DNA of 64,000 nt from Thermodesulfobacteriota bacterium. GTDB taxonomy: Bacteria; Desulfobacterota; WTBG01; CAIYCZ01; CAIRTM01. Below the pieces are notes generated by a model, which saw only the letters and a list, made by a program, of their open reading frames with translations, was not told where the DNA came from and did not search any database. The stretch spans positions 1-64,000 of the forward strand of contig JANQFE010000016.1 in NCBI GenBank assembly GCA_028278025.1, written 5' to 3'. Position 1 is the first letter of the stretch. Every line of letters begins with the position of its first letter. The position numbers and the translations under genes were made by a program. Below are positions 53,150 to 61,882 of this stretch, piece after piece.

Positions 53150-54028
53150 TTACGCGATTAAGCCTTTGCTCTCCAAAAACGCCTGGTTGTTCATATATCC
53201 CAGGTCAAATCGGCAGCCCTCTGTATCAACCCCCAGGGCCAGCGCCAGAAGCTGGGTAAAATAGATAACAGGCAGCTGCTTAAAACCGGTGTACTGCACT
53301 GTCAGCTCCTTTTGTTTGACTGCCAGGTTATATTCACACAGCGGACAGCTGACTGCCAGGACCTCAGCCCCCCGGCCTGCAGCCGAGCTCAGGATATTCC
53401 AGGCGCACTCATTCACAAACTCAGGAGTGCTCACGGTCTGAAATGATCCGCAGCATTCGGTTTCAAAAGGAAAACCGACGGCGGTTGCTCCCAGTGCTTC
53501 AATCAGCTTGTGCAGCACGCTGGGCTGCTCCACATCATCAAGGGCTATATCACTGGGACGCACCAGGGTGCAGCCGTAATAAGGCGCTACTTTCAGGCCG
53601 CTCAGCGGTTTGGACACTTTCTCCGCCAGGGTTTCCCAGCCCACATCATCTCTCAGCACCTCCAGCAGGTGAACCGGCTCAACTCCGCCGCTGTAATCCG
53701 GCTCCTCGTCCATAAACCTGTTCAGCGTATCCTTTTTGTCCGCGTCATGTGTAATAATCATGTTGGCCCGCTTGAGGGTGTTGTAGCAAAAAGCACACAG
53801 TGTGAGCAGTTTCGCGGCACCCTGCTCCTGGGCCCTGATTAAAGTGCGTACCGGGGCTACCTGGTGAATCAGGTCATCGTCCGAAAGACTAAAGGCCGCG
53901 CCGCAGCAGTTCCAGCGCGGTAGTTCAATGAGATTTACCCCCAGGGCCGCCAGAGCAGCTATAGCGGAATCCTCAAAGTTTTTGGATTTTGTTTTGAGCG
54001 TACAACCGGGATAGTAATACAAATCCAT
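53150..54028 (-). CDS. hdrB: HdrB-like CCG-domain protein (operon copy 1)
   Basis: 292 aa. YYYPGCTL, WNCCGAAF (~40-47), CAFCYNTL, TECCGSFQ (~190-197) and SCPLCEYN give the two CCG cluster sites. Diverged from the copy at 40063-40911, so the two are distinct subunits and not a recent duplication. Seventeen bp after hdrC copy 1. Confidence 0.9.
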   Translation of the reverse strand: MDLYYYPGCTLKTKSKNFEDSAIAALAALGVNLIELPRWNCCGAAFSLSDDDLIHQVAPVRTLIRAQEQGAAKLLTLCAFCYNTLKRANMIITHDADKKDTLNRFMDEEPDYSGGVEPVHLLEVLRDDVGWETLAEKVSKPLSGLKVAPYYGCTLVRPSDIALDDVEQPSVLHKLIEALGATAVGFPFETECCGSFQTVSTPEFVNECAWNILSSAAGRGAEVLAVSCPLCEYNLAVKQKELTVQYTGFKQLPVIYFTQLLALALGVDTEGCRFDLGYMNNQAFLESKGLIA

Positions 54029-54045
54029 AACACACCTATTAAAAG

Positions 54046-54453
54046 TTAGCCGGTAAATTTCCTGAACCCGCTTACCAATGCTATTTGCGGGAGTTCCTTG
54101 ATTGTTTCCTGGGCCATCTTGGACAGTTCAACCGTGTCCTCGTTCTTGCGCAGTGTCAGCTGGCGCAGCGCCTCCATTACCTTGGAAAGATCAACGCCCC
54201 GCGGGCAGCGGGCGCCGCAGGTGATACAGGACGCACAAAGCCAGATTGTTTTCGACTTGCCGATTTCTTCATCCAAGCCCAGCTGTACCAGCCGGATAAT
54301 CTGGTTGGGCAGAATGTCCATGGCAAACACCATCGGACAGCCCGCAGAGCACTTGCCGCACTGGTAGCAGGACATCAGGTCCTGCCCGCTGATTTCCTCG
54401 ATCTTTTTAACAAATTCGCTGCACAGTTTTTTAGAATCCAGTTTGACTCTCAT
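54046..54453 (-). CDS. hdrC: HdrC-like iron-sulfur protein (operon copy 1)
   Basis: 135 aa. CYQCGKCSAGCP (~29-40) and CASCITCGARCP (~72-83) with NQIIRLVQLGL between, the compact HdrC form. GGGAGG ribosome site. First gene of the 17-kb operon; preceded by a hairpin (54511-54529) in its leader. Confidence 0.9.
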   Translation of the reverse strand: MRVKLDSKKLCSEFVKKIEEISGQDLMSCYQCGKCSAGCPMVFAMDILPNQIIRLVQLGLDEEIGKSKTIWLCASCITCGARCPRGVDLSKVMEALRQLTLRKNEDTVELSKMAQETIKELPQIALVSGFRKFTG

Positions 54454-54501
54454 AGCACCTCCCTGTTGTGTGCTAATTTACCTATTGTGAGCCTTGACCA
54501 T

Positions 54502-54529
54502 AGTAAAAGAGCTCCGGCCTGAGCGGAGC
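54502..54529 (-). terminator. Terminator or leader attenuator before hdrC
   Basis: Minus strand GCTCCG-CTCAGGC-CGGAGC followed by TCTTTTACT. It lies 173 bp after the fumarase alpha stop and 58 bp before the hdrC start, so it either ends mdh-fumarase transcription or attenuates the Hdr operon. Confidence 0.5.
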
Positions 54530-54701
54530 ACGAACAGTTTCATAATCAGTTAGAATGTTATACAGCCGTATACCTGTTAAACATCAGTGTAAACACGCAG
54601 ACAACATCCAAAAACCATAACAAGAGCTGCCGAACCAGACAGAAAAACGCGTAAAAACTCCCTATTTATCTATAACATCCCTGCAAAACCATAACAACCG
54701 G

Positions 54702-55547
54702 CTACAGGATCGCTTCTTTGTGGCGGGCGCTATGGCACTGCAGGTTAACCGCAACCGGCATACTGGCAATATGACTGGGAAAGGTCTCCACATGCACAGA
54801 CAGGGCCGTCAGCCTGCCCCCAAAGCCCATGGAACCGATACCCAGATTGTTGACCCTCCTGAGAATTTCGGCTTCCAGCTGTGCCACTTCTTCATCTGCG
54901 CTGGGCTTGCCTACCTCGCGAAGAAGTGATCGCTTTGCAAGCGCCATTGCTTTTTCAGCCGTACCGCCGATGCCCACGCCCACGATTACCGGCGGACAGG
55001 GATTACCTCCGGCGGCATCCACCGCCTCTACAACAAAATCAATTACTCCCTGCCGGCCCTGGGCCGGTTTCAGCACCGTGAATTTACTCATATTTTCACT
55101 GCCGCCGCCCTTGGGCGCGACCGTTATCTTCAGATCTTCACCGGGAACAATAGTGGTATGAATTATAGGAGGGGTGTTGTCTTTTGTGTTAACTCTACCG
55201 GAAAAAGGCCGCTGCACCATGGACTTTCGCAGATAACCTTTTTCATAACCGATCCGCACACCTTCTTCTACAGCACTGTACAGGTCACCACCCACAAGAT
55301 GCACATCCTGGCCCACATCCAGAAATATTACCGCGGCACCGCAATCCTGGCACAGCGGGATGCGCTCTGCGGCGGCTATTTGTGCATTTTCAAGAAGCTT
55401 GTCCAGAACCTGCCTGGCAGCTTGTGACTCTTCACTGTCTCGGGCTTTTACAAGAGCAGCGTGTACATCTTCGCCAAGAAAAAAATTGGCATCCTGACAT
55501 AAACGGGCTACCGTTTCTGTTACCGCTTCAACGTGAACTTCTTTCAT
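54702..55547 (-). CDS. Fumarate hydratase class I, alpha subunit
   Basis: About 281 aa. Cluster Cys in PLCQDCGAA, GGNPCPPVIVGVG and LQCHSARH. SENMSKF and GIGSMGFGG are typical of the alpha half. Forms the [4Fe-4S] fumarase with the beta subunit at 9278-9835. Start taken at the ATG before KEVHVEAV; the open frame runs 15 codons further to a GTG. Follows mdh by 154 bp on the same strand. Confidence 0.9.
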   Translation of the reverse strand: MKEVHVEAVTETVARLCQDANFFLGEDVHAALVKARDSEESQAARQVLDKLLENAQIAAAERIPLCQDCGAAVIFLDVGQDVHLVGGDLYSAVEEGVRIGYEKGYLRKSMVQRPFSGRVNTKDNTPPIIHTTIVPGEDLKITVAPKGGGSENMSKFTVLKPAQGRQGVIDFVVEAVDAAGGNPCPPVIVGVGIGGTAEKAMALAKRSLLREVGKPSADEEVAQLEAEILRRVNNLGIGSMGFGGRLTALSVHVETFPSHIASMPVAVNLQCHSARHKEAIL

Positions 55548-55669
55548 GATGTGACTCAAAACCAAAGCAATCGCTAAAAGAACTTCAGGCACTTCAGTGC
55601 ACTTTAGTTCATTTTAGGCACTTTGAACTCCAGAGATGTCTGACCTTCTCCACAATAAAGTTTCACTGC

Positions 55670-55700
55670 AAAAAGCAGTCAGTCACAATAAGCTGACTGC
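55670..55700 (-). terminator. Terminator after mdh
   Basis: Minus strand GCAGTCAG-CTTATTGTGA-CTGACTGC followed by TTTTTGC, directly after the mdh stop; it separates mdh from the fumarase alpha gene. Confidence 0.85.
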
Positions 55701-55701
55701 A

Positions 55702-56628
55702 CTATATGCCCATTACCTTAAGCAAGCCTTTTACAGCATCCGCAGATTTCTGCAATGCCGCCAGCTCCTCATCATATAATTTCAATTCGATTACCTGCTC
55801 AATACCATTCTGGCCCAGCTTGGCAGGCACCCCTACCACAACACCGCTGATACCGTACTCGCCCTCAAGCAGGGTCGCGCAGGGCAGAATTTTTTTTCTG
55901 TCAAGTATAATGGCATCAACCATTTGGGCACTCGCGGTCCCGGGGGCATAAAAAGCGCTGCCGGTTTTCAGCAGGGCAACGATTTCAGCACCGCCTTTAA
56001 CGGTACGCTCCACCAGGGCATCAACCTTTTCCCTGGGCAGCAACTCTGTTATGGGCACACCACCGACCGTGCAAAGCCGGGGAACCGGTACCATCGTGTC
56101 ACCGTGGCCGCCCAACACGCACGCAAACACATCTTCTACCGATACGTTAAGTTCCTGGGCAATAAAGGTGCGGAAGCGGGCACTGTCAAGCACGCCTGAT
56201 TGACCGAAGACTTTGGTGCGGGGCAGTTTGCTGGCATGCAGCGCCATCTGGACCATGGCATCAAGGGGATTTGATACGACAATGATTATACAATCGGGAG
56301 AATGCTGGACGACCTTCTCGGTGACTTCCTTAACAATCTGCATATTGGTCTTCACCAGGTCGTCCCGGCTCATACCGGGTTTGCGCGGAATGCCGGATGT
56401 AATTACAACAACATCGGAACCCGCGGTTTCTTCATACCCGTTTGTCCCGATAATATTGGCGTCTGAATCAATAATAGGAGTCGCCTCCAGCATGTCAAGG
56501 CCCTTGCCCTGGGGAAGCCCTTCAACAATATCAACCAGCACCACATCAGCATAGCCTTTTTCTGCAATCCTGAATGCACAGGTTGCTCCAACATTGCCGG
56601 CCCCGATCACGGAAACTTTACTGCGCAT
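55702..56628 (-). CDS. mdh: Malate dehydrogenase (NAD, LDH-like family)
   Basis: 308 aa. Oxidises malate to oxaloacetate. Rossmann fold [12 protein letters not shown] (8-19), Asp33 favouring NAD+, PRKPGMSR with Arg82 and Arg88 (malate rather than lactate specificity), Arg in VLDSARF, and catalytic His in GGHGDTMVP. Ribosome site GAGGAGG lies rather far (10 nt) from the ATG. Makes a fumarate-malate-oxaloacetate path with the fumarase and pckG. Confidence 0.97.
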   Translation of the reverse strand: MRSKVSVIGAGNVGATCAFRIAEKGYADVVLVDIVEGLPQGKGLDMLEATPIIDSDANIIGTNGYEETAGSDVVVITSGIPRKPGMSRDDLVKTNMQIVKEVTEKVVQHSPDCIIIVVSNPLDAMVQMALHASKLPRTKVFGQSGVLDSARFRTFIAQELNVSVEDVFACVLGGHGDTMVPVPRLCTVGGVPITELLPREKVDALVERTVKGGAEIVALLKTGSAFYAPGTASAQMVDAIILDRKKILPCATLLEGEYGISGVVVGVPAKLGQNGIEQVIELKLYDEELAALQKSADAVKGLLKVMGI

Positions 56629-56860
56629 AGTATAGGTACCTCCTCTAAGTCATTAAAAAAATATAATTATTTAATATATGCTAAAACTAAAAAAGTGTCA
56701 ATGCAAAAAGCTTATAGTGCATTGAAACAAAGATGGGGTTACAGTTTGCAGGTATAAAATACTACCGACAGGTAAGGAAATTAATCTGCGATAGATAGCT
56801 TTTATGCTTTATTGTTTTAATAAATATTTTATAATTATTTATCAAATTATTTTATTTGAT

Positions 56861-56922
56861 AGTTTTCAGTTGTTTGTTGCTTCTTCTGTTCACGAATCAC
56901 AAATTATGATTAACGATTTAAA
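56861..56922 (-). repeat. Gene-end spacer repeat D (copy e)
   Basis: Minus strand AATCGTTAATCATAATTTGTG, ATTCGTGAACAGAAGAAGC, AACAAACAACTGA. It encodes the last two codons (Asn-Arg) and TAA of the secreted protein gene and matches copy c closely. Confidence 0.75.
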
Positions 56923-57704
56923 AGTCTCGGGACTGCACTCACTGTCCCGTGCATTGTGGACACACCATTCAGGTCAATATCTTCCAGCATATAATAATAT
57001 GTTGTGCGGTTCTGCACTGCTTCATCCACAAACTCATAAGCCGCTCCTTCTGCCGCAGAACCCTGGGCAGGGATCAGGGCCTCATTAATCCATACATACT
57101 CTCCACCTTCTGCTTCCGAGCGGTAGAGGTTAAAACCGGCGTTGTCGATCTCAGCATCGGTTGACCAGGAGATGGTAACTTTTTTATCATCAGGTAAAGC
57201 TTTAAATGATGATAAAAATACTGCATCAACACATTCCACTTCCCACCTGCCATAAAACCATTGTTCTTCCGCGGATGGGAGATCGACCACTGCTAATCGC
57301 CACAACTTATCATTTTGACATGACCATGCTGCGGCTGTGCAGGCATTAAGCCAGTTGGTAACGGCAATACACGTTTTTGCCGTACTTGAAGGGCACTGGT
57401 ATTCTTCCCACTCATTCCCATAGTCATAATCAGAGCAGGTATCATACCACATCGTTGCACCATCACCGCAATATGATGCTGATTTTCGGGAGGCTATCTC
57501 ATTGACAAGTTCAAGGGCAGCCTGGTCGGTTTCTGATGTTTCCAGTGTCGAAATCGAAAACCAGAAAAAATACACATACTCAAACTCCATATCATCCCAG
57601 CCTCTATTAAAGGCTCTAATAGAGCATACGTTCGCTGCATGTGCGCTAAAAACACAAGACAGCAAGACAAACCCTACAATGACTATGCTGCATTGTTTCT
57701 TCAT
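56910..57704 (-). CDS. Secreted protein with C-terminal Fn3-like module
   Basis: 264 aa. Signal peptide 1-23 (VIVGFVLLSCVFSAHA). Cys- and Trp-rich middle part of unknown fold (residues 24-160). The C-terminal ~95 residues (KVTISWSTDAEIDNAGFNLYR, YYYMLEDIDLNGV) form an Fn3-like module nearly the same as in the protein at 29995-30810. Probably cell-surface or extracellular. Last codons and stop come from repeat D. Good GGGAGGGG ribosome site. Confidence 0.75.
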   Translation of the reverse strand: MKKQCSIVIVGFVLLSCVFSAHAANVCSIRAFNRGWDDMEFEYVYFFWFSISTLETSETDQAALELVNEIASRKSASYCGDGATMWYDTCSDYDYGNEWEEYQCPSSTAKTCIAVTNWLNACTAAAWSCQNDKLWRLAVVDLPSAEEQWFYGRWEVECVDAVFLSSFKALPDDKKVTISWSTDAEIDNAGFNLYRSEAEGGEYVWINEALIPAQGSAAEGAAYEFVDEAVQNRTTYYYMLEDIDLNGVSTMHGTVSAVPRLLNR

Positions 57705-57916
57705 GGCCTTACCCCTCCCTTTTAAAACTATATTCTAAAAAAAATTTGGAAATTATGCGATCGTGATTAGATAATCTGCCCCGTCAACAAATGCTTTTTA
57801 GATACTAAATATTAGCATATCAATAATTATATGATTATACTCTGATTATTTTTTAAGTCAAGCATCGATTTTTTAAAAATACATGTTTTTTGGTGTATAA
57901 AAATTGCAAAAGGCAA

Positions 57917-57959
57917 TAAAAAAGGAGTACTCCTTAAATACAGATAGAAGTACTCCTTA
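57917..57959 (-). terminator. Terminator after the GYD gene
   Basis: Minus strand AAGGAGTACT ... AGTACTCCTTTTTATT; 25 bp after the GYD stop. Confidence 0.75.
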
Positions 57960-57983
57960 AATGTAATAATTTTTTTGAACCGG

Positions 57984-58274
57984 CTAAATTTCTTTCGTTA
58001 TACTGAGAAACTCCTCAATCGGCAGGGCTGACAGCGTTTTCGCCGTTATTCTTCCGGAAGAACAAATCTTGAAAACGGCAGTTGCAAGTGCGCTTTTGTT
58101 GGGCATTTCCACAACCGTAATAACATCGTATTCGCCAACCAGACCATAAATCTGCAACAGCTTGCCGCCCTGTTTTTCAATGATTTTTTTCACAGCCCCA
58201 AACCGCTTCTCCGTATTACCAATGTCCATGAGACCATCTCGTGTATAACGCCACAGGGTTACATAAATCGGCAT
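57984..58274 (-). CDS. GYD domain protein
   Basis: 96 aa, ferredoxin-like alpha/beta fold of the GYD family (YVTLWRYTRDGLMDI; GLVGEYDVITVVE). Function unknown; such proteins are often encoded next to acyl-CoA metabolic genes. GGGGGG ribosome site before the ATG. It follows the acyl-CoA ligase start region by gene order: ligase, then GYD, with 44 bp between. Confidence 0.85.
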   Translation of the reverse strand: MPIYVTLWRYTRDGLMDIGNTEKRFGAVKKIIEKQGGKLLQIYGLVGEYDVITVVEMPNKSALATAVFKICSSGRITAKTLSALPIEEFLSITKEI

Positions 58275-58318
58275 AATACCCCCCTTTCTAAAAAAGGTTT
58301 AATAGTTGTTTGTTTATT

Positions 58319-59917
58319 CTATTTCCCCGCCTCTATTGATTCAACTTCTTCTTTCTTGATAATATTTTTCTGCACTTTACCAATTGAAGTTCTGGGGAAA
58401 TCATCCTTGAATTTTACAAAACTGGGCACCTTGAACTTGGCCAGTTTTTCTGCACACCAATCTATAATTTCCTGTTCGGTGCAGGTCTCGCCCGGATTAA
58501 GAATGATGCAGGCCATAACGGCCTCATCGCGGATAGGATCAGGAACACCGATAACAGCAACTTCCTTTACTTTGGGATGCAGACTGATAACATATTCCAC
58601 CTCGGTTGCGGCAACATTTTCACCGGACCGCTTAATCATATCTTTCTTGCGATCCACAAAATGAAAATAGCCGTCTTCATCCATATAGGCGTTATCACCG
58701 GTATACAGCCAGCCGTCCTTGATTGTTTCTGCGGTTGCTTCCGGATTTTTGTAATAGGCTTTCATTATGGTTCTGCCGGGCACACCCTGCACAACGATTT
58801 CTCCAACCGTACCGGGCGGCACTTCCTTGCCTTCTTCATCAATTATTTTTATGGCATTCTCCATACGCGGCATGCCGATACAGTTTTTCTTTAAAACCCC
58901 GTCAATGGGATTAAGGGTTGTTGCACCCAGGGTTTCCGTCATACCCCACAGGTCGCACAGCTTAACATCGAACCTGCGCTCGAACTCATCCCAGACCTCA
59001 TCGGGAATTGCAATGGCATACATAATCAACCTGAAATCATTCTGGGCATCAACGTCTGTTTCCGGAATGGGTTGATTCATGATCATCTTTACATTGGCAG
59101 CAACAAGACTGGCTGTTGTTGTTTTGTGTCTGCGGGCCTGCTCCATGTATTTTGAAGCGCTGAACACTTCCACCATAACCAGTGTGGCACCGGCCGTAAA
59201 CGTCGGCATTACCGATATAAACTGACCGTTAACATGAAAAAGCGGCAGGCAGATGAAATGTCTGTCCGCGGGTGTTACCTTCCAGGACTGGGCACCAAAA
59301 ATGCCTGCAAATACTGCATTGGCATGGGTAAGCTGAACCGCCTTGGGACGCGAGGTTGTGCCGGAGGTGAACAGCCACATCAGGTCATCTTCATTGTCTA
59401 TTGCAATTTCGGGAACCTCCGTTGAAGCATCTTTCATCAAGTCTGCCATAACGGTTGTATGGGGATATAATTTCCGTGAGGGATAGCGGGGTGACGTGCG
59501 TGACAGAAAAATGTTTTTCACGCTTTTGCATTTTTTCTGAAGCTCTTCAAACATCTCAACATAATTGGGCTCGGTAATGATGGCTACCGATTCTGAAAAT
59601 TCCAGAAAATATTCCAGTTCAAAGGCCCCGGCAAGCACGTTGGTCGGTATCATCACCGCGCCGATCTTACCCAGGGCAAACCAGGAAGCCAGATATTCAG
59701 GACAATTAAGCATGTGCACGACAACCTTATCACCCTTTTGAATGCCTTTGCTGAGTAAAATAGTGGCATACTTGTTTATCATGTCGCCAAACTGTTTGTA
59801 GCTGTAGCGAATTACATTTCCTTCACGGTCCTCAAAGACAATGCATTCCTTGTCTGCAAACTGCTGCACCTTGAGCTCAATAACATCCCTTAAGTTCTTG
59901 GTCCCTATAATATCCAT
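58319..59917 (-). CDS. AMP-forming acyl-CoA synthetase (CaiC/FadD-like)
   Basis: About 532 aa, ANL superfamily. Activates a carboxylic acid to its CoA thioester through an acyl-AMP. Motifs: LFTSGTTSRPKAV (P-loop-like), YAIA...LCDLWGMTETLGATT, YTGDNAYMDEDGYFHFVDRKKDMI and the C-terminal catalytic Lys in RTSIGKVQK. Start chosen at the ATG behind GGGGAGGAAG rather than 36 codons upstream. Downstream of a CoA-transferase gene on the same strand, with a terminator between, so they may be separately transcribed. Substrate unknown. Confidence 0.9.
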   Translation of the reverse strand: MDIIGTKNLRDVIELKVQQFADKECIVFEDREGNVIRYSYKQFGDMINKYATILLSKGIQKGDKVVVHMLNCPEYLASWFALGKIGAVMIPTNVLAGAFELEYFLEFSESVAIITEPNYVEMFEELQKKCKSVKNIFLSRTSPRYPSRKLYPHTTVMADLMKDASTEVPEIAIDNEDDLMWLFTSGTTSRPKAVQLTHANAVFAGIFGAQSWKVTPADRHFICLPLFHVNGQFISVMPTFTAGATLVMVEVFSASKYMEQARRHKTTTASLVAANVKMIMNQPIPETDVDAQNDFRLIMYAIAIPDEVWDEFERRFDVKLCDLWGMTETLGATTLNPIDGVLKKNCIGMPRMENAIKIIDEEGKEVPPGTVGEIVVQGVPGRTIMKAYYKNPEATAETIKDGWLYTGDNAYMDEDGYFHFVDRKKDMIKRSGENVAATEVEYVISLHPKVKEVAVIGVPDPIRDEAVMACIILNPGETCTEQEIIDWCAEKLAKFKVPSFVKFKDDFPRTSIGKVQKNIIKKEEVESIEAGK

Positions 59918-60083
59918 GGAACTTCCTCCCCTTGTTGATTTTTGATCTTCACATATCCCATTTTCTGTTGTTATTCCTGATGCTGTACCAGCAACAAACA
60001 AAAAAGAGTAAATATGAAAACTCATGAAATGTCAAGGATTTTTAGAAAAACACCAGGGTGATTCGATCACAACCAGCTAAAAT

Positions 60084-60122
60084 AAAAAAAGGGGCTAGAG
60101 CACTTGCGGCCTTATCCCCTTA
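60084..60122 (-). terminator. Terminator after the CoA-transferase gene
   Basis: Minus strand AAGGGG ... GCCCCTTTTTTTATTTT, 24 bp after the stop. Confidence 0.75.
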
Positions 60123-60146
60123 CGTTTTCAAAAGAATATATATTAA

Positions 60147-61409
60147 TTACTGATTCAGTCTGTCTACTGCTTGCTCGTGATAGACTACCTCCTGGTCATA
60201 CAGATCCTTTATATGCCTTTCGTTATAGTTCAATACATCCGTAAGAATTTCCTGGGTGTGCTCTCCCAGCAGGGGGCCGTGCCCCCGGGGACCGCAGGGG
60301 GTCTCAGACATTTTCAGCGGGCTGCCGTACATTTTCATCTTGCCCACAAAAGGCTGGTCGACTTCAACCATCATATCACGCTCTTTTATGTGGGGGTCCC
60401 TGTCTGCCAGCTCTTTGATTGACCGTACACGCAAGCAGGGGCAGCCGTATGCTTCAAGCTGTCGCTCGGCATCTTCAACGGATTCCTGTTCCATAACCCA
60501 TTGTTCGATAATCTTGTGGATAAAGGGGGCGTTCTGCTCGGTGCACCGGGTGGAAACCGATATCGTTCTGGAATCTGTCAGCAGCCATTCATAATCTTTG
60601 CCCATAGTTTTAACAATTGCTTCCCAACGCGGCTGAGTGAGCGATGCAATGGTGATATAACCGTTCTTACCTTTATAGATACCATAGGGGGCATAGCCCG
60701 GGTGGTGCCGTCCTATCTTGGGAGGATCAACCGGTTTGCCGACAGCACTTGAGAGCAGATACCACGGCAGCGTATTCTCGTGAAACGTAAACAGGCAGTC
60801 CATCATCGAAATGTCAATGTTCTGCCCCTTACCGGTTTTTTCCCGGCAGTAAAGCGCACCGTTGATTGCCATAGCTGCATGCACCGCAGCATTCATATCG
60901 CCGATGGAGACGGGTGCTATCTGGGGCATCTCATTTTGATCGGTCCAACCGCTGGCACCTTGGGCTATCATATCATAGCCTGGTTTTTCACAATACGAGC
61001 CCCAGTGGCCGAAACACGATACCGAACAATAGATGATATCTTCTTTAATTTTCCTGACTCTTTCATAGTCCAGTTCAAGCCGATCCATAACACCGGGAGC
61101 AAAATTTTCGATCAGCACATCGCTTTTCCTGATCAACTCATGGATCAGCTCTTTACCCCGGGGGTTTTTAAGATCAATGCAAATGCTCTTCTTACCCCGG
61201 TTGCAGTTGATGTTATAAGAACTCTGAGTAACACCATCATTTTCCATGATTAAGGGCAGATGGCGCTCATTGGTACCGTCTTTGTAACGCTCCACTTTGA
61301 TAATGTAGGCGCCCATATCTGCAAGGGTTCTCGTAGCAAAAGGCCCTGCCAGCACCCAGGTAAAGTCAAGAACAGTGACACCCTTAAGGGGCCCCGGTTG
61401 TGTTTCCAT
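60147..61409 (-). CDS. Family III CoA-transferase (CaiB/BaiF)
   Basis: 420 aa. Moves CoA between acyl-CoA and an acid through an Asp-bound intermediate. N-terminal VLDFTWVLAGPFATRTLADMGA, VLIENFAPGVMDRL and catalytic Asp146 in KPGYDMIAQGASG. Substrate unknown; with the neighbouring ligase it may belong to dicarboxylic, aromatic or carnitine-like acid degradation. Confidence 0.93.
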   Translation of the reverse strand: METQPGPLKGVTVLDFTWVLAGPFATRTLADMGAYIIKVERYKDGTNERHLPLIMENDGVTQSSYNINCNRGKKSICIDLKNPRGKELIHELIRKSDVLIENFAPGVMDRLELDYERVRKIKEDIIYCSVSCFGHWGSYCEKPGYDMIAQGASGWTDQNEMPQIAPVSIGDMNAAVHAAMAINGALYCREKTGKGQNIDISMMDCLFTFHENTLPWYLLSSAVGKPVDPPKIGRHHPGYAPYGIYKGKNGYITIASLTQPRWEAIVKTMGKDYEWLLTDSRTISVSTRCTEQNAPFIHKIIEQWVMEQESVEDAERQLEAYGCPCLRVRSIKELADRDPHIKERDMMVEVDQPFVGKMKMYGSPLKMSETPCGPRGHGPLLGEHTQEILTDVLNYNERHIKDLYDQEVVYHEQAVDRLNQ

Positions 61410-61833
61410 AACAAACCTCCACGTTGCGTTGATACTTTTTAGATACTTATATATCCATACTTCATGGAAAAGCTTTTCAGCTTATCACGGTAAGGGGGGT
61501 ATAGACTACCTCGTCGCTAGAAAAGGCAATTCGTATGCCAACAGCCCACAAATTGGCAATCTTGTATAAGAATTTAATAAAACATTATTTTTTTAAAATC
61601 AGGGCTAAAAACATCCGGCAAACACTGATAATTTTCTCATTTTTTTTTGACATTTTGACAAAATCTGTGATTGCATACGTATTATAGAGAAATATTGACA
61701 ACGGTTTAAAACTTAAAAAACACTGATACAGAACGATCCGGATTATGTATGGATGTCCGCTTTGGTATGGATATCGCCCCTCATGCCACGTCGCAGCGCT
61801 GATCCGTCTACTGGATACATACGTCCGAATAAA
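61410..61833. other. Intergenic region upstream of the CoA-transferase
   Basis: AT-rich, no gene or RNA recognised. A plus-strand TTGACA...TATTAT pair at 61652-61682 has a 19-nt spacer and no gene behind it. Confidence 0.4.
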
Positions 61834-61870
61834 TTACCAGGCCATATACAGCAGATATATGGCCTGGTAA
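61834..61870 (-). terminator. Hairpin terminator of the Tat-protein gene
   Basis: TTACCAGGCCATATA pairs perfectly with TATATGGCCTGGTAA over 15 bp; directly after the stop at 61883, with TTTATT following on the minus strand. Confidence 0.8.
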
Positions 61871-61882
61871 CAGTATGTTCAG

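Noticed and set aside
37501-54453. Selenocysteine (in-frame TGA) in the Hdr or MvhD proteins
   Set aside because: All of these genes are full length without an internal TGA, and the CCG and MvhD motifs carry normal Cys codons.
37501-54453. Class II benzoyl-CoA reductase (Bam) locus
   Set aside because: The NuoEFG-like/HdrA/MvhD layout is reminiscent of Bam complexes, but no tungsten aldehyde-oxidoreductase-type BamB is present and the operon ends in a fumarate reductase-like pair.
61652-61682. Plus-strand promoter TTGACA...TATTAT
   Set aside because: 19-nt spacer and no gene downstream on that strand.
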